A model generated the notes under the pieces. The model had not been told where the DNA came from. It worked only from the letters and a program-made list of their open reading frames with translations, and searched no databases. From assembly GCA_900465915.1 (NCBI GenBank), contig UBKJ01000011.1, positions 62,001 through 126,000 on the forward strand: 64,000 bases of DNA, given 5' to 3'. Positions within the stretch are counted from its first letter, which is position 1. Every line of letters begins with the position of its first letter. The stretch comes from Hyphomicrobiales bacterium (GTDB lineage: Bacteria > Pseudomonadota > Alphaproteobacteria > Rhizobiales > Rhizobiaceae). A program made the translations under genes and the position numbers. Shown piece after piece: positions 1 through 10,049 of the stretch.

Positions 1-2693
1 GGCATGGGCAGCGAGATGGCGAACACCGCGCCGGGTCCGTCCGCGCGGTTGCGGGCGGTGATGACGCCGCCCATCGCCTCCACGAAGCCGCGCGCGATGG
101 AAAGCCCCAGCCCCGTGCCCGCCTGCACCCTGTCGCCCTTGCGGACGCGATAGAAGGTGTCGAAAATCCGCTCCGCGTCGTCGGGCGGGATGCCGGGGCC
201 GCGATCGGCGATTTCGAGGGTCAGCCGGTTCTGCGCGATGCGGGCGTCTATGGTGATCTCCGAGGCCTCGGGCGCATATTTGGCGGCGTTGTCGAGCAGG
301 TTGAACAGCACCTGCTCGAACAGAACCGCGTCGAGCTTCAGCATGGGCAGGTCGGCGGGCACGGAGACCTGCACCGCATGGCGGGCGAGGATCTTGCCCG
401 CCCGATGCAGCGCCGCGCCGACGATATCGCCCACATAGTGCATGGACATGTTGGGCTCCATCGCGCCCGCCTCGATGCGCGTCATGTCGAGAAGATTGGC
501 GATGAAGCGGTTGAGCCGTTCGGACTGCTCGACGATGGTGAGGTGAAGCTCCGCCCGGTCCGCCTCCGGCAGCGAGGCGTCGTATTCGCGCAGCGTGGTG
601 GCCGCGCCCATGATGGCGGCGAGCGGCGTCTTGAGGTCGTGCGAGATGGAGGTGAGCAGCGCCGAGCGCAGCCGGTCGGTCTCGGCGGCGAGCCGCGCCC
701 GCTCCACGTCCTCCACCAGTTGCACGCGCTCGATGGCGATGGCCGCCTGATCGGCCAGCGCCTCGAACAGGCGCTGCTGCGCGGGCGTGAGGATAGGCCC
801 CTGCTTGTCATTGTCGAGGCCGATGACGCCGACGGCGGTGCGCGCGGTCCTGAGCGGGAGATAGAGGCGCTTCGCGCCCGGCAGCGTGTCCGCGCCGCGC
901 CCGGCGGCGAGATTGTGCTCCCATGCCCAATGGGCGGCGGCGATGTCGGCGTCGGCCAGCGTGTCGTCTGGCGGATAGCCGGCGCGCACGGCGATGCCGT
1001 CCTTTTCCGGCAGCAGGATGACGACGCGCACCTTCAGCATGGAGGCGATCTGGAAGGCGGTCGCCCATAACACGTCGTCGAGCGAGCCGGTGCCGGCCAG
1101 CTTCCGGCTGAACAGGTAGAGGTCCTCGGTCGTGCGCGCCCGCTCGCGCGCGGCGGCGGCCTGCCGATGCACGCGACTCGCCAGATTGCTCGCCACCACG
1201 CTGATGACGAGGAAGAAGGCGAGCGCCACCACGCTTTCGGGATCGGAGATGTCGAGCGTGTAGAGCGGCGGCAGGAAGAAGAAATTATAGGCGAAGGCGC
1301 TCAGCACCGAGGCGAAGAGGGCGGGTCGCAGCCCCAGCGTGACGGCTGCGCCCAGCACGCCGGTGACGAAGACCAGCGCGATGGAGCGCACGTCGAGGAA
1401 TTGTTCGAGCAGCAGGCCCGCGCCGAGCGCCCCAGTGACGAAGGACGCGGCGGAAAGATAGGGCCGGGGGTTGAACGCTTCCGCCGGCGCGGCGGTCCTG
1501 ACGGTGCGCGCGGCGGCGGCCTTGTCCGGCTCCGTGCCGATGGTGAGATGCACGTCGATGACGCCGGAAAGCCGCACCAGCTCATGCCCGACGGAGCTTC
1601 GCCCGATAAAGCCCCGAAGGCGTTCGCGCCAGCGCGGCTGGACCGATTTGCCAGCGACGATCTGGGTGTAATTATGGGTGAAGGCGTAGCGCACGATATC
1701 CTCCGCCACCGACTGGCCGGGGATGATGATCGTCTCGCCGCCGAGCTGTTCGGCGAGCCGCATGGCCGCCGAAAGCTGGTCCTTCTTGTCTTCCGGCAGG
1801 TTGGCGGTCCCGGACGTCTCGATATGGATCGCCGCCCATGGCGCGCGCAGCCGGTCGGCGAGCCGGCGGGCGTAGCGCACCAGCGACAGGCTGCGCGGGC
1901 GCTCGTCCACCGCCACCAGAACCCGGTCGCCCGCCGCCCACGGCCCCTCTATGGCGTTGGCGCGCATGTGGTTGAGAAGCTGCTCGTCCACGCGCTGCGC
2001 GGTGCGGCGCAGGGCCAGTTCGCGCAGGGCCGTCAGGTTGCCGGGCGAGAAATAGTTGCGCATGGCGCGCTTGGCCGTCCGCGGCAGATAGACCTTGCCC
2101 TCGTCCAGCCGCTTGATGAGATCGCCGGGGGTGAGGTCGATCAGCTCTATGTCGTCGGCGCGGTCGATGACGCTGTCGGGCACCGTCTCGCGCACGCGGA
2201 TGCGCGTGATCTGCGCCACCACGTCGTTGAGGCTCTCGACATGCTGGATGTTGAGCGTCGTATAGACGTCGACGCCGCGCGCGAGCAGTTCCTCCACGTC
2301 CTGATAGCGCTTGGGATGGCGGCTTCCGGCCACGTTGGTGTGGGCGAGTTCGTCCACCAGAACGAGCTGCGGACGGCGCGCCAGCACGGCGTCGATATCC
2401 ATCTCCTCCAGCGCGTGGCCGCGATAGGCGACGCGCTTGCGCGGCACGATCTCCAGCCCCTCGACCAGCGCCTGCGTCTCCTTGCGCCCATGCGTCTCGA
2501 CCACGCCGATGACCACGTCGACGCCGTCGGCCTTGCGCGCCCGGCCGGAGAGAAGCATCTCATAGGTCTTGCCGACGCCGGGGGCCGCGCCGAGGAAAAT
2601 CTTCAGGCGGCCACGCGCCTCGCGCTCCGCCTGTTCGAGCAGCGCGTCGGGAGACGGGCGCATGTCGCCCTGTCGAATGTCGTCCGAGATCAA
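1..2693 (-). CDS. kdpD: KdpD sensor histidine kinase (3' end cut by window edge)
   Basis: Membrane sensor kinase of the KdpDE two-component system, which induces the high-affinity K+ ATPase when K+ is scarce. I start it at TTG 2693, seven bases after AGGAG (2701-2705); the first ATG is only codon 11. The 897 visible codons read through without a frameshift. They show the KdpD N-terminal domain with Walker A GAAPGVGKT (residues 35-43), a universal-stress-like domain, four tightly spaced membrane helices, a GAF-like stretch, the HisKA box SHDLKTPLAA, and ATPase boxes DNAAKYAPEA, DRGPGIP and GLGLSI. Only about a dozen C-terminal residues are missing. kdpE is expected just off the left edge. It lies 62 bp after kdpC, in the same operon. 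Confidence 0.96.
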   Translation of the reverse strand, partial: MISDDIRQGDMRPSPDALLEQAEREARGRLKIFLGAAPGVGKTYEMLLSGRARKADGVDVVIGVVETHGRKETQALVEGLEIVPRKRVAYRGHALEEMDIDAVLARRPQLVLVDELAHTNVAGSRHPKRYQDVEELLARGVDVYTTLNIQHVESLNDVVAQITRIRVRETVPDSVIDRADDIELIDLTPGDLIKRLDEGKVYLPRTAKRAMRNYFSPGNLTALRELALRRTAQRVDEQLLNHMRANAIEGPWAAGDRVLVAVDERPRSLSLVRYARRLADRLRAPWAAIHIETSGTANLPEDKKDQLSAAMRLAEQLGGETIIIPGQSVAEDIVRYAFTHNYTQIVAGKSVQPRWRERLRGFIGRSSVGHELVRLSGVIDVHLTIGTEPDKAAAARTVRTAAPAEAFNPRPYLSAASFVTGALGAGLLLEQFLDVRSIALVFVTGVLGAAVTLGLRPALFASVLSAFAYNFFFLPPLYTLDISDPESVVALAFFLVISVVASNLASRVHRQAAAARERARTTEDLYLFSRKLAGTGSLDDVLWATAFQIASMLKVRVVILLPEKDGIAVRAGYPPDDTLADADIAAAHWAWEHNLAAGRGADTLPGAKRLYLPLRTARTAVGVIGLDNDKQGPILTPAQQRLFEALADQAAIAIERVQLVEDVERARLAAETDRLRSALLTSISHDLKTPLAAIMGAATTLREYDASLPEADRAELHLTIVEQSERLNRFIANLLDMTRIEAGAMEPNMSMHYVGDIVGAALHRAGKILARHAVQVSVPADLPMLKLDAVLFEQVLFNLLDNAAKYAPEASEITIDARIAQNRLTLEIADRGPGIPPDDAERIFDTFYRVRKGDRVQAGTGLGLSIARGFVEAMGGVITARNRADGPGAVFAISLPM

Positions 2694-2755
2694 ACGGCTG
2701 CTCCTGTGGAAGAGGACGGCGGCAGAACGGGTCCGCCGCCGTTTTCAACAGTCTA

Positions 2756-3328
2756 TTACTTGGCTCCGTTCTCGTCCAAGGCAAGGTTCAGCTTCAGCAC
2801 ATTGACGGTTGGCTCGCCGAGAAAGCCCAGTTCGCGGTCCTCCGTCTGCTTGCCCACCAGATCGCGCAGCGCTTCCTCGCTTATGCCGCGCGCCTTGGCG
2901 ACGCGCGGAACCTGATAAAGTGCTGCTTCCGGCGAAATATCCGGGTCCAGCCCGCTCGCCGAGGTGGTGACGAGGTCGATGGGGACCGGCTGGCCCGGAT
3001 TCTCCTTCCTCAACGCCGCCGCGTCGGAGGCGACGCGCTTGATCAGCGCGGGGTTGGTGGGGCCGAGATTGGAGCCGCCGGAATTGGCCGCGTCGTAGCC
3101 GTCCTTGCCGGCAGCGGAGGGGCGGCCGTGGAAATAGCGGTCGCTCGCGAATTTCTGCCCGATCAATTCCGCGCCGACGATTTTGCCGTCCTTCACGATC
3201 AGGCCGCCATTGGCCTGTTTGGGAAAGATCGCCTGCGCCACGCCCGTCATGGCGAGCGGATAGAGAAGGCCGGTGAGGATGGTGAGCGCCACGATCATGG
3301 TGAGCGCGGGGCGGATCTGTTTCAGCAT
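2756..3328 (-). CDS. kdpC: K+-transporting ATPase subunit C
   Basis: KdpC, the small subunit of the KdpFABC potassium pump of the inner membrane. The 190 residues match the family length. One membrane helix sits near the N-terminus (about residues 10-30, [19 protein letters not shown]), followed by a periplasmic domain with the family motifs [30 protein letters not shown] and DISPEAA. The ATG is preceded by AAAGGATCGAAACC. It follows kdpB by 30 bp and precedes kdpD, the usual kdpABCD order. Confidence 0.97.
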   Translation of the reverse strand: MLKQIRPALTMIVALTILTGLLYPLAMTGVAQAIFPKQANGGLIVKDGKIVGAELIGQKFASDRYFHGRPSAAGKDGYDAANSGGSNLGPTNPALIKRVASDAAALRKENPGQPVPIDLVTTSASGLDPDISPEAALYQVPRVAKARGISEEALRDLVGKQTEDRELGFLGEPTVNVLKLNLALDENGAK

Positions 3329-3358
3329 GGTTTCGATCCTTTGCGGTTGCGGTTGCGG

Positions 3359-5398
<2,040 letters not shown>

Positions 5399-5413
5399 TG
5401 CGAGACTCCCGGC

Positions 5414-5512
5414 TTAATACGGCGCGAGGACGGTTTCGAGGAACTGCGCCGCCAGCACGATTGCGATCAGCGCGCCCGCGAAACCGAGGATGAGGGTGGA
5501 CGGGTTCGGCAT
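5414..5512 (-). CDS. 32-residue single-helix membrane peptide between kdpA and kdpB
   Basis: A 33-codon frame (32 residues plus TAA). Its ATG overlaps the kdpA stop as TGATG (5510-5514), an arrangement typical of translational coupling. The peptide begins [14 protein letters not shown], continues as one hydrophobic helix (about residues 7-30) and ends ETVLAPY. kdpB follows 15 bp downstream with its own start. It is not KdpF, which lies upstream of kdpA in this operon. Size, topology and position suggest an accessory subunit of the Kdp complex, but that is inference. I know no family name for it. It falls below the usual length cut-off of gene callers. Confidence 0.6.
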   Translation of the reverse strand: MPNPSTLILGFAGALIAIVLAAQFLETVLAPY

Positions 5513-7215
5513 CAGAAGGTCTGCCCGTGGATCATGGCGAGGTGCTCCGTCACCGGCCCCAGCGCCAGCGCCGGGAAGAAGATCAGGCCGCCGACGATGA
5601 GGATGACGCCGACCAGAAGCCCGATGAACAGCGGTCCGGTGGTGGGGAACGTGCCCGCCGATTGTGGCGCGGCCTTCTTCATCGCCAGCGAGCCGGCGAT
5701 GGCCATGGCGGGGACGATGACGAGGAAGCGGCCCATCAGCATGGCGAGGCCGATGGTGATGTTGTACCAGGGCGTATTGCCGGAAAGCCCGCCGAAGGCC
5801 GAGCCGTTATTGGCCGTGCCGGACGTGTAGGCGTAGAGGATTTCCGAAAAGCCGTGCGGCCCGTTGTTGGCGACGCCCGCCAGCCCCGCCGGAATGACGG
5901 TGGCGATGGCCGTGAAGCCGAGGATCGACAGCGGCAGGCAGAGCACGGCCAGCATCGCCATCTTCACCTCCTTGGCCTCGATCTTCTTGCCGAGATATTC
6001 CGGCGTGCGGCCGACCATCAGCCCGGCCACGAAGATCGCCACGATGACGAAGAGGATGACGCCGTAGAAGCCTGCGCCGACGCCGCCGATGATGACCTCG
6101 CCGAGCTGCATGTTGATCAACGGGATGAGGCCGCCCAGCGCCGTCAGGCTGTCGTGCATGGCGATCACCGCGCCGCAGGAGGCCGCGGTGGTGACGACCG
6201 CGAACAGCGCCGAGACGGCGATGCCGAAGCGGGTTTCCTTGCCCTCCATGTTGCCGCCGTCGACGCCGAGCGCATGGATCAGCGGATTGCCCGCCGCCTC
6301 CGCCCAGTAGCAGACGGCGACGCCGGCGATGAACAGGACGCCCATGGCGGCGAAGATCGCCCAGCCCTGCCGCTGGTCGCCGACCATGCGGCCGAAGACG
6401 TTGGTGAGGCCCGCGCCGAGCGCGAAGATCGCCGCCATCTGCAACAGGTTGGAGATGGCGTCCGGGTTCTCGAACGGATGCGCGGAATTGGCGTTGAAGA
6501 AGCCGCCGCCATTGGTGCCGAGCATCTTGATGGCGAGCTGCGAGGCGACGGGGCCGAGCGCGATGGTCTGCTTCGCGCCTTCGAGCGTGGTGGCCTCGGC
6601 GTAGGCTCCGAGCGTCTGCGGCACGCCGAGCGCCACGAAGATCACCGTCATGACGATACAGACCGGCAGCAGGATATAGAGCGTACAGCGGGTGAGATCG
6701 ACCCAGAAATTGCCGAGCGTCTTCATGGACTTGCGCGCGAAACCGCGGATGAGGGCGACGGCGATGGCGACGCCCGTGGCGGCGGAGACGAAATTCTGCA
6801 CCGTCAGCCCCGCCATCTGGGTGAAATAGGACATGGTGCTTTCGCCGGCGTAGTTCTGCCAGTTGGTGTTGGTGACGAAGCTCGTCGCGGTGTTGAAGGA
6901 AAGATCGGCCGGGAGCGCGGCCATGCCCATCGGGTTGAAGGGCAGGACGCCTTGCAGGCGCTGGATGAGATAGAGCAGCAGGAAGCCGGCCAGATTGAAC
7001 AGCAGCATCGCGGCCGTATAGCTCGTCCAGTGCTGCTCCTCGTGCTCGCCGGTTCCGGCCAGCGCGTAAAGCCCGCGCTCGACCGGCGCAAGCACGGGCG
7101 ACAGAAAGCTGCGCTCGCCGCTGAAGACGCGCGTCATGTAGAAGCCGAGCGGTTTGGTGATGAGAACGATGATCCCGCAGAAGACGAGGATCTGTATCCA
7201 TCCGTTGATCGTCAT
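5512..7215 (-). CDS. kdpA: K+-transporting ATPase subunit A
   Basis: KdpA is the K+-selective channel-like subunit of KdpFABC, related to the superfamily of K+ transporters with four pore-loop repeats. The 567 residues contain ten or more membrane helices and filter-like loops such as [29 protein letters not shown] and NNGSAFGG. The N-terminus [20 protein letters not shown] is typical of the family. The start ATG 7215 follows an AAAGG-containing leader. Its TGA stop overlaps the start of a 32-residue ORF. kdpF lies 28 bp upstream. Confidence 0.98.
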   Translation of the reverse strand: MTINGWIQILVFCGIIVLITKPLGFYMTRVFSGERSFLSPVLAPVERGLYALAGTGEHEEQHWTSYTAAMLLFNLAGFLLLYLIQRLQGVLPFNPMGMAALPADLSFNTATSFVTNTNWQNYAGESTMSYFTQMAGLTVQNFVSAATGVAIAVALIRGFARKSMKTLGNFWVDLTRCTLYILLPVCIVMTVIFVALGVPQTLGAYAEATTLEGAKQTIALGPVASQLAIKMLGTNGGGFFNANSAHPFENPDAISNLLQMAAIFALGAGLTNVFGRMVGDQRQGWAIFAAMGVLFIAGVAVCYWAEAAGNPLIHALGVDGGNMEGKETRFGIAVSALFAVVTTAASCGAVIAMHDSLTALGGLIPLINMQLGEVIIGGVGAGFYGVILFVIVAIFVAGLMVGRTPEYLGKKIEAKEVKMAMLAVLCLPLSILGFTAIATVIPAGLAGVANNGPHGFSEILYAYTSGTANNGSAFGGLSGNTPWYNITIGLAMLMGRFLVIVPAMAIAGSLAMKKAAPQSAGTFPTTGPLFIGLLVGVILIVGGLIFFPALALGPVTEHLAMIHGQTF

Positions 7216-7243
7216 GGTTTTTCAAGCCTTTGCGGCTGCGCGC

Positions 7244-7333
7244 TCAGAACCGTTCGGGACGAATGAGCGCGTATAGGAGATAGACGGTGATGAAGGCGGA
7301 GACCAAGCCGCCGGCGATGAGATCGAACAGCAT
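7244..7333 (-). CDS. kdpF: K+-transporting ATPase subunit F
   Basis: A 29-residue single-helix peptide beginning MLFDLIAGGLVSAFITVYLL and ending ALIRPERF, the signature C-terminus of KdpF. KdpF stabilises the KdpABC complex in the inner membrane. The ATG at 7333 has a GAGGGGACGCGCC leader with a clear Shine-Dalgarno. It lies 28 bp upstream of kdpA and 11 bp downstream of another tiny ORF, all on the minus strand. Confidence 0.93.
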   Translation of the reverse strand: MLFDLIAGGLVSAFITVYLLYALIRPERF

Positions 7334-7344
7334 GGCGCGTCCCC

Positions 7345-7425
7345 TCAAAGCTTCTCGCAGGCGCTGATATAGCCGAAGAGCAGCGCGAAGAATCCGACGC
7401 CGATGGCCAGCATGGCGATATCCAT
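7345..7425 (-). CDS. 26-residue membrane peptide, first cistron of the kdp operon
   Basis: Frame of 26 residues with one hydrophobic helix: starts MDIAMLAIGVGFFALL and ends GYISACEKL. The ATG (7425) is preceded by AAGGGGACAAGACC, a good ribosome-binding site. It ends 11 bp before kdpF. From memory, similar 25-28 residue ORFs ending in CERL/CDRL-like motifs sit before kdpF in other Proteobacteria, usually unannotated or called hypothetical, so I regard it as real. Its function is unknown. It could be a Kdp-associated peptide or a leader peptide. Confidence 0.7.
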   Translation of the reverse strand: MDIAMLAIGVGFFALLFGYISACEKL

Positions 7426-7518
7426 GGTCTTGTCCCCTTGCGGGGCTCCCTGTTTCGATCAGGAGCCGATTATGCCGCCGGCGCGCATAGGGTTTCGAGA
7501 CGGGGGAACGGGGCGGGA

Positions 7519-7529
7519 TATAAAAATGT
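7519..7529 (-). promoter_or_regulatory. Candidate KdpE box upstream of the kdp operon
   Basis: On the minus strand the sequence ACATTTTTATA followed by TCCCGCC lies about 95 bp before the first kdp cistron. As I recall it, the E. coli KdpE site begins with the same ACATTTTTATA core and also ends in CCCGCC. The surrounding gap 7426-7755 (330 bp) is otherwise GC-rich, and I see no gene in it. The identification rests on motif resemblance only. Confidence 0.5.
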
Positions 7530-7755
7530 CGTATATGAAATGGGCGGGAGGATGCGGGCGCGCCGCGCAATATGGGCGCTTTGGGCTGGAGCTATCCGCG
7601 AATGACGAAGGACTTGGCTTGCGTTCCGCTTTTCCGCCGCGCCTGGATGGTAGCGGCGTCGTTCCGCCACGGATTATCGTTTCAAACGACCAAAACGCAT
7701 CAGGGCCTCGCGCCGCAATAGCGCATCGCGAGCCTTTGCGCACAATCCAGCGGAA

Positions 7756-9006
7756 TCATACGGCCTGGAGGAACCGCTCGACGGAATAAGGCGCCGGGTT
7801 CACGAAGGGTTTTTCGCCCGTCATCATCTCGGCCAGCAGCCGGCCGGTGGCGGGGCCGAGGGTGAGGCCGTGATGGGCGTGGCCGAAGTTGAACCACAGG
7901 CCCTTGTGGCGCGGGGCGGGGCCGATCATCGGCCGCATGTCCGGCGTGCAGGGGCGCAGGCCCAGCCAGGGGGCGACGTCGACCGGACGGCCCAATTGCG
8001 GAACCAGGCGGCGCGCCAGCTTCTCGGTGCGGTCGAGCTGGATGCGATTGGCCGGAGCCGAGGGCGAGGCGAATTCGATGCCGGTGGTGAGCCGCAGGCC
8101 GCGCACCATCGGGGCCAGCACATAGCCGCCCTCCTCGTCCACCACCGTATGGTCGAGCCGCGCGCCGTCCTTCATGTCGAAATGCAGGTGGTGGCCGCGC
8201 TTGACGGCCAGCGGCAGGTCGTAGCCGAGCTTGCCGAACACCTGCCCCGCCTGCGGACCCAGCGCCACCACCACGTCGGACGCCTCGGCCGGCCCGTCCG
8301 TAGTGGTCATGCGCCAGCCGGCGCCGGCCTGCGTCAGCGTGGCGGCGTCGCCGTGGGTGAAGACGCCGCCCTGGCGCGTGAAGAGCGCGGCGTAGGCCTT
8401 CACCAGCCCGGCGGGATCGGTGACCGTGTTGGGATCGCGCCAGTGCACGCCGCCCGCGACCTCGCCCAGCGCCGGCTCGCGCGCGCGCAGCGCAGCGGCG
8501 TCGAGCACGTCGTAGGAAAGATGGAAACGCTGGAGCTGCGGCAGGCGCGCCGCTGCGGCGTGGAACGCGTCGTCGCTGCGGAAAACCTCGATCCAGCCCT
8601 GGCGGCGGATCAGGTCCTCGCAGCCCGCCTGCGCCACCAGCCGGTCGTGCTCGATAACGCTGGCTTCGACCAGCGGCAGCATGGCCTCGGTGGCGATCTT
8701 CAGCCGCTCGGGCGAGGATTCGCGCCAGTAGCGGAACAGGAAGCGGGCGATCTTCGGCAGATAGAACGGATCGTAGCGCACGTCGGAGCGATTGTTGAGC
8801 CCGTAGCGCAGCAGGGCGCCGAGCCCTTGCGGAAAGGCGTAGGGAACGACGCTCGACCGCTCGATCAGCCCGGCGTTGCCGAAGCTGGTCCCCTCGCCCG
8901 GCTCGCCCCTGTCGACGAGCCGCACGGCGCATCCGCGCGCCTGCAGGTGCAGCGCCGTGGACACGCCCACGATGCCCGCGCCGAGAACGATCACTTCCTT
9001 CCGCAT
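7756..9006 (-). CDS. FAD-dependent D-amino-acid dehydrogenase-like oxidoreductase
   Basis: A DAO/DadA-family flavoenzyme that probably oxidises an amino acid and passes electrons to the respiratory chain. The 416-residue protein starts at ATG 9006, after AAGGGGCGGCGGC, directly with the dinucleotide fold MRKEVIVLGAGIVGVSTALH (GxGxxG). The family pattern GEGTSFGNAGLIERSS follows, as in DadA, and a C-terminal motif GLRPCTPDMRPMIG and FGHAHHGLTLGPATG binds FAD. An upstream in-frame ATG would add 42 residues unlike the family and is rejected. Neighbours are amino-acid binding proteins, consistent with amino-acid use. The exact substrate is unknown. Confidence 0.88.
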   Translation of the reverse strand: MRKEVIVLGAGIVGVSTALHLQARGCAVRLVDRGEPGEGTSFGNAGLIERSSVVPYAFPQGLGALLRYGLNNRSDVRYDPFYLPKIARFLFRYWRESSPERLKIATEAMLPLVEASVIEHDRLVAQAGCEDLIRRQGWIEVFRSDDAFHAAAARLPQLQRFHLSYDVLDAAALRAREPALGEVAGGVHWRDPNTVTDPAGLVKAYAALFTRQGGVFTHGDAATLTQAGAGWRMTTTDGPAEASDVVVALGPQAGQVFGKLGYDLPLAVKRGHHLHFDMKDGARLDHTVVDEEGGYVLAPMVRGLRLTTGIEFASPSAPANRIQLDRTEKLARRLVPQLGRPVDVAPWLGLRPCTPDMRPMIGPAPRHKGLWFNFGHAHHGLTLGPATGRLLAEMMTGEKPFVNPAPYSVERFLQAV

Positions 9007-9030
9007 GCCGCCGCCCCTTGGAGCATCTCC

Positions 9031-9119
9031 GGCGCCCGGAAATGCGTAAAAACAAAGAGATAGGGCGGTTTCGTCAAAAGCCGCCCTTAAACGCGGAGCG
9101 CGCCGGAAAACCGGCGCGT
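9031..9119 (-). terminator. Rhizobial-type palindromic repeat and terminator after the binding-protein gene
   Basis: Two hairpins lie downstream of the gene at 9143 on the minus strand. The first, CGCGCCGG/CCGGCGCG with an AAAA loop, spans 9099-9118. The second, GGGCGG/CCGCCC (9063-9068 and 9081-9086), is followed on the minus strand by a T-rich run (TATCTCTTTGTTTTTA), so it should terminate transcription. Its flank GCGTAAAAACAAAGAGATAG is the hallmark of a palindromic repeat common in Rhizobiales genomes; two more copies occur at 21460 and 21742. Confidence 0.7.
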
Positions 9120-9142
9120 CCCCAATGCCCATAGCTGACCGA

Positions 9143-9904
9143 TCAATAGATGTCGAAGCCGAAATACTTCTTCATGATCTTGTCGTAGGCGCCGTCCTCG
9201 CGGATTTTCTTGATGGCGGCGTTGAACTGCTCGCGCAGGTCGTTGTCCTCGAGCCGCACCGCGATGGCCGTGTCGGTGCGGGTGCCGGGAATGTCGCCCA
9301 GAAGCTTGCAGCAATCCTTGCCGTCGGTCTTGAGCCATTCCATGGTCGGGAACTTGTCCGAGACGACGGCGTCGACGCGGCCGTTCTGCAGGTCGGCGTT
9401 GGCCTGGCCGATATCGGGATAGAGCTTCACCTCGGCGCCGTTCTTGCCGTAGACGTCCTCGGAATAGGTGCCCTGCGTGGTCGAGCTCTGCGAGCCGATG
9501 GTCTTGCCCTTGAAGGCGGTCGGCTCGAGCGAGGTGATGGCGCTGCCCTTGGGAACGACCACGGAAAGCGGCGTCGAATAATATTTGTCGGTGAAGCCGA
9601 CCTGCTTCTTGCGCTCGTCGGTGACGCTCATGGACGAGACCACCGCGTCGAACTTGCCGGCCTTGAGGCCGGGGATCATGCCGTCCCAGTCGTTGGGGAT
9701 CAGCGTGCACTTGGCCTTCATGGCGTCGCAGAGCGCGTTGGCGATGTCGACGTCGAAGCCTTCGAGATTGCCGTTGGCGGCGACGTAGTTGAAGGGCGGA
9801 TAGGCGCCTTCGTTGGCGATGCGGATTTCCTTCCACTCCTTCGCCTGCGCCGGCAGGGCCACGAGCATGGCGGCTACGCCGGCCCATAGAATCGATTTCA
9901 GCAT
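9143..9904 (-). CDS. Basic amino-acid ABC transporter periplasmic binding protein
   Basis: A family 3 solute-binding protein (SBP_bac_3, ArgT/HisJ-like) that should capture lysine, arginine, ornithine or a related amino acid in the periplasm. Translation starts at ATG 9904 after AAGGGGAAATAC; signal peptide MLKSILWAGVAAMLVALPAQA with cleavage before KEW. The mature part has NEGAYPPFNY, GFDVDIANALCDAMKAKC (a likely disulfide) and NDWDGMIPGLKAGKFD. It is 253 residues, the normal length. It is a paralogue of the next gene. No permease or ATPase adjoins it, so it must use components encoded elsewhere. Confidence 0.93.
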   Translation of the reverse strand: MLKSILWAGVAAMLVALPAQAKEWKEIRIANEGAYPPFNYVAANGNLEGFDVDIANALCDAMKAKCTLIPNDWDGMIPGLKAGKFDAVVSSMSVTDERKKQVGFTDKYYSTPLSVVVPKGSAITSLEPTAFKGKTIGSQSSTTQGTYSEDVYGKNGAEVKLYPDIGQANADLQNGRVDAVVSDKFPTMEWLKTDGKDCCKLLGDIPGTRTDTAIAVRLEDNDLREQFNAAIKKIREDGAYDKIMKKYFGFDIY

Positions 9905-9995
9905 GTATTTCCCCTTCGTCTTCGGTTGCGTCATGCGAGGAGGCCCCCGCCGCCTGAGCGCGCCTCTTGCGGGCGCTCGCTCCGACTGAACCACC

Positions 9996-10033
9996 GGACG
10001 CCTTCGACCGCAAGTGGCGGAGCGAAGGCGTCC
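9996..10033 (-). terminator. Long hairpin between the two tandem binding-protein genes
   Basis: A perfect 11-bp inverted repeat GGACGCCTTCG/CGAAGGCGTCC encloses a second 4-bp stem (CCGC/GCGG). It lies 17 bp after the stop of the gene at 10050. There is no T-run on the minus-strand side, so it may act as an mRNA 3'-end stabiliser or attenuator more than a terminator. Confidence 0.6.
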
Positions 10034-10049
10034 TGGTGAAATTTTTGCA

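Noticed and set aside
1..2693. Apparent lack of one complete minus-strand frame for kdpD, suggesting a frameshift.
   Set aside because: The gene reads in a single frame from TTG 2693 to the left edge; it has no stop only because the window ends.
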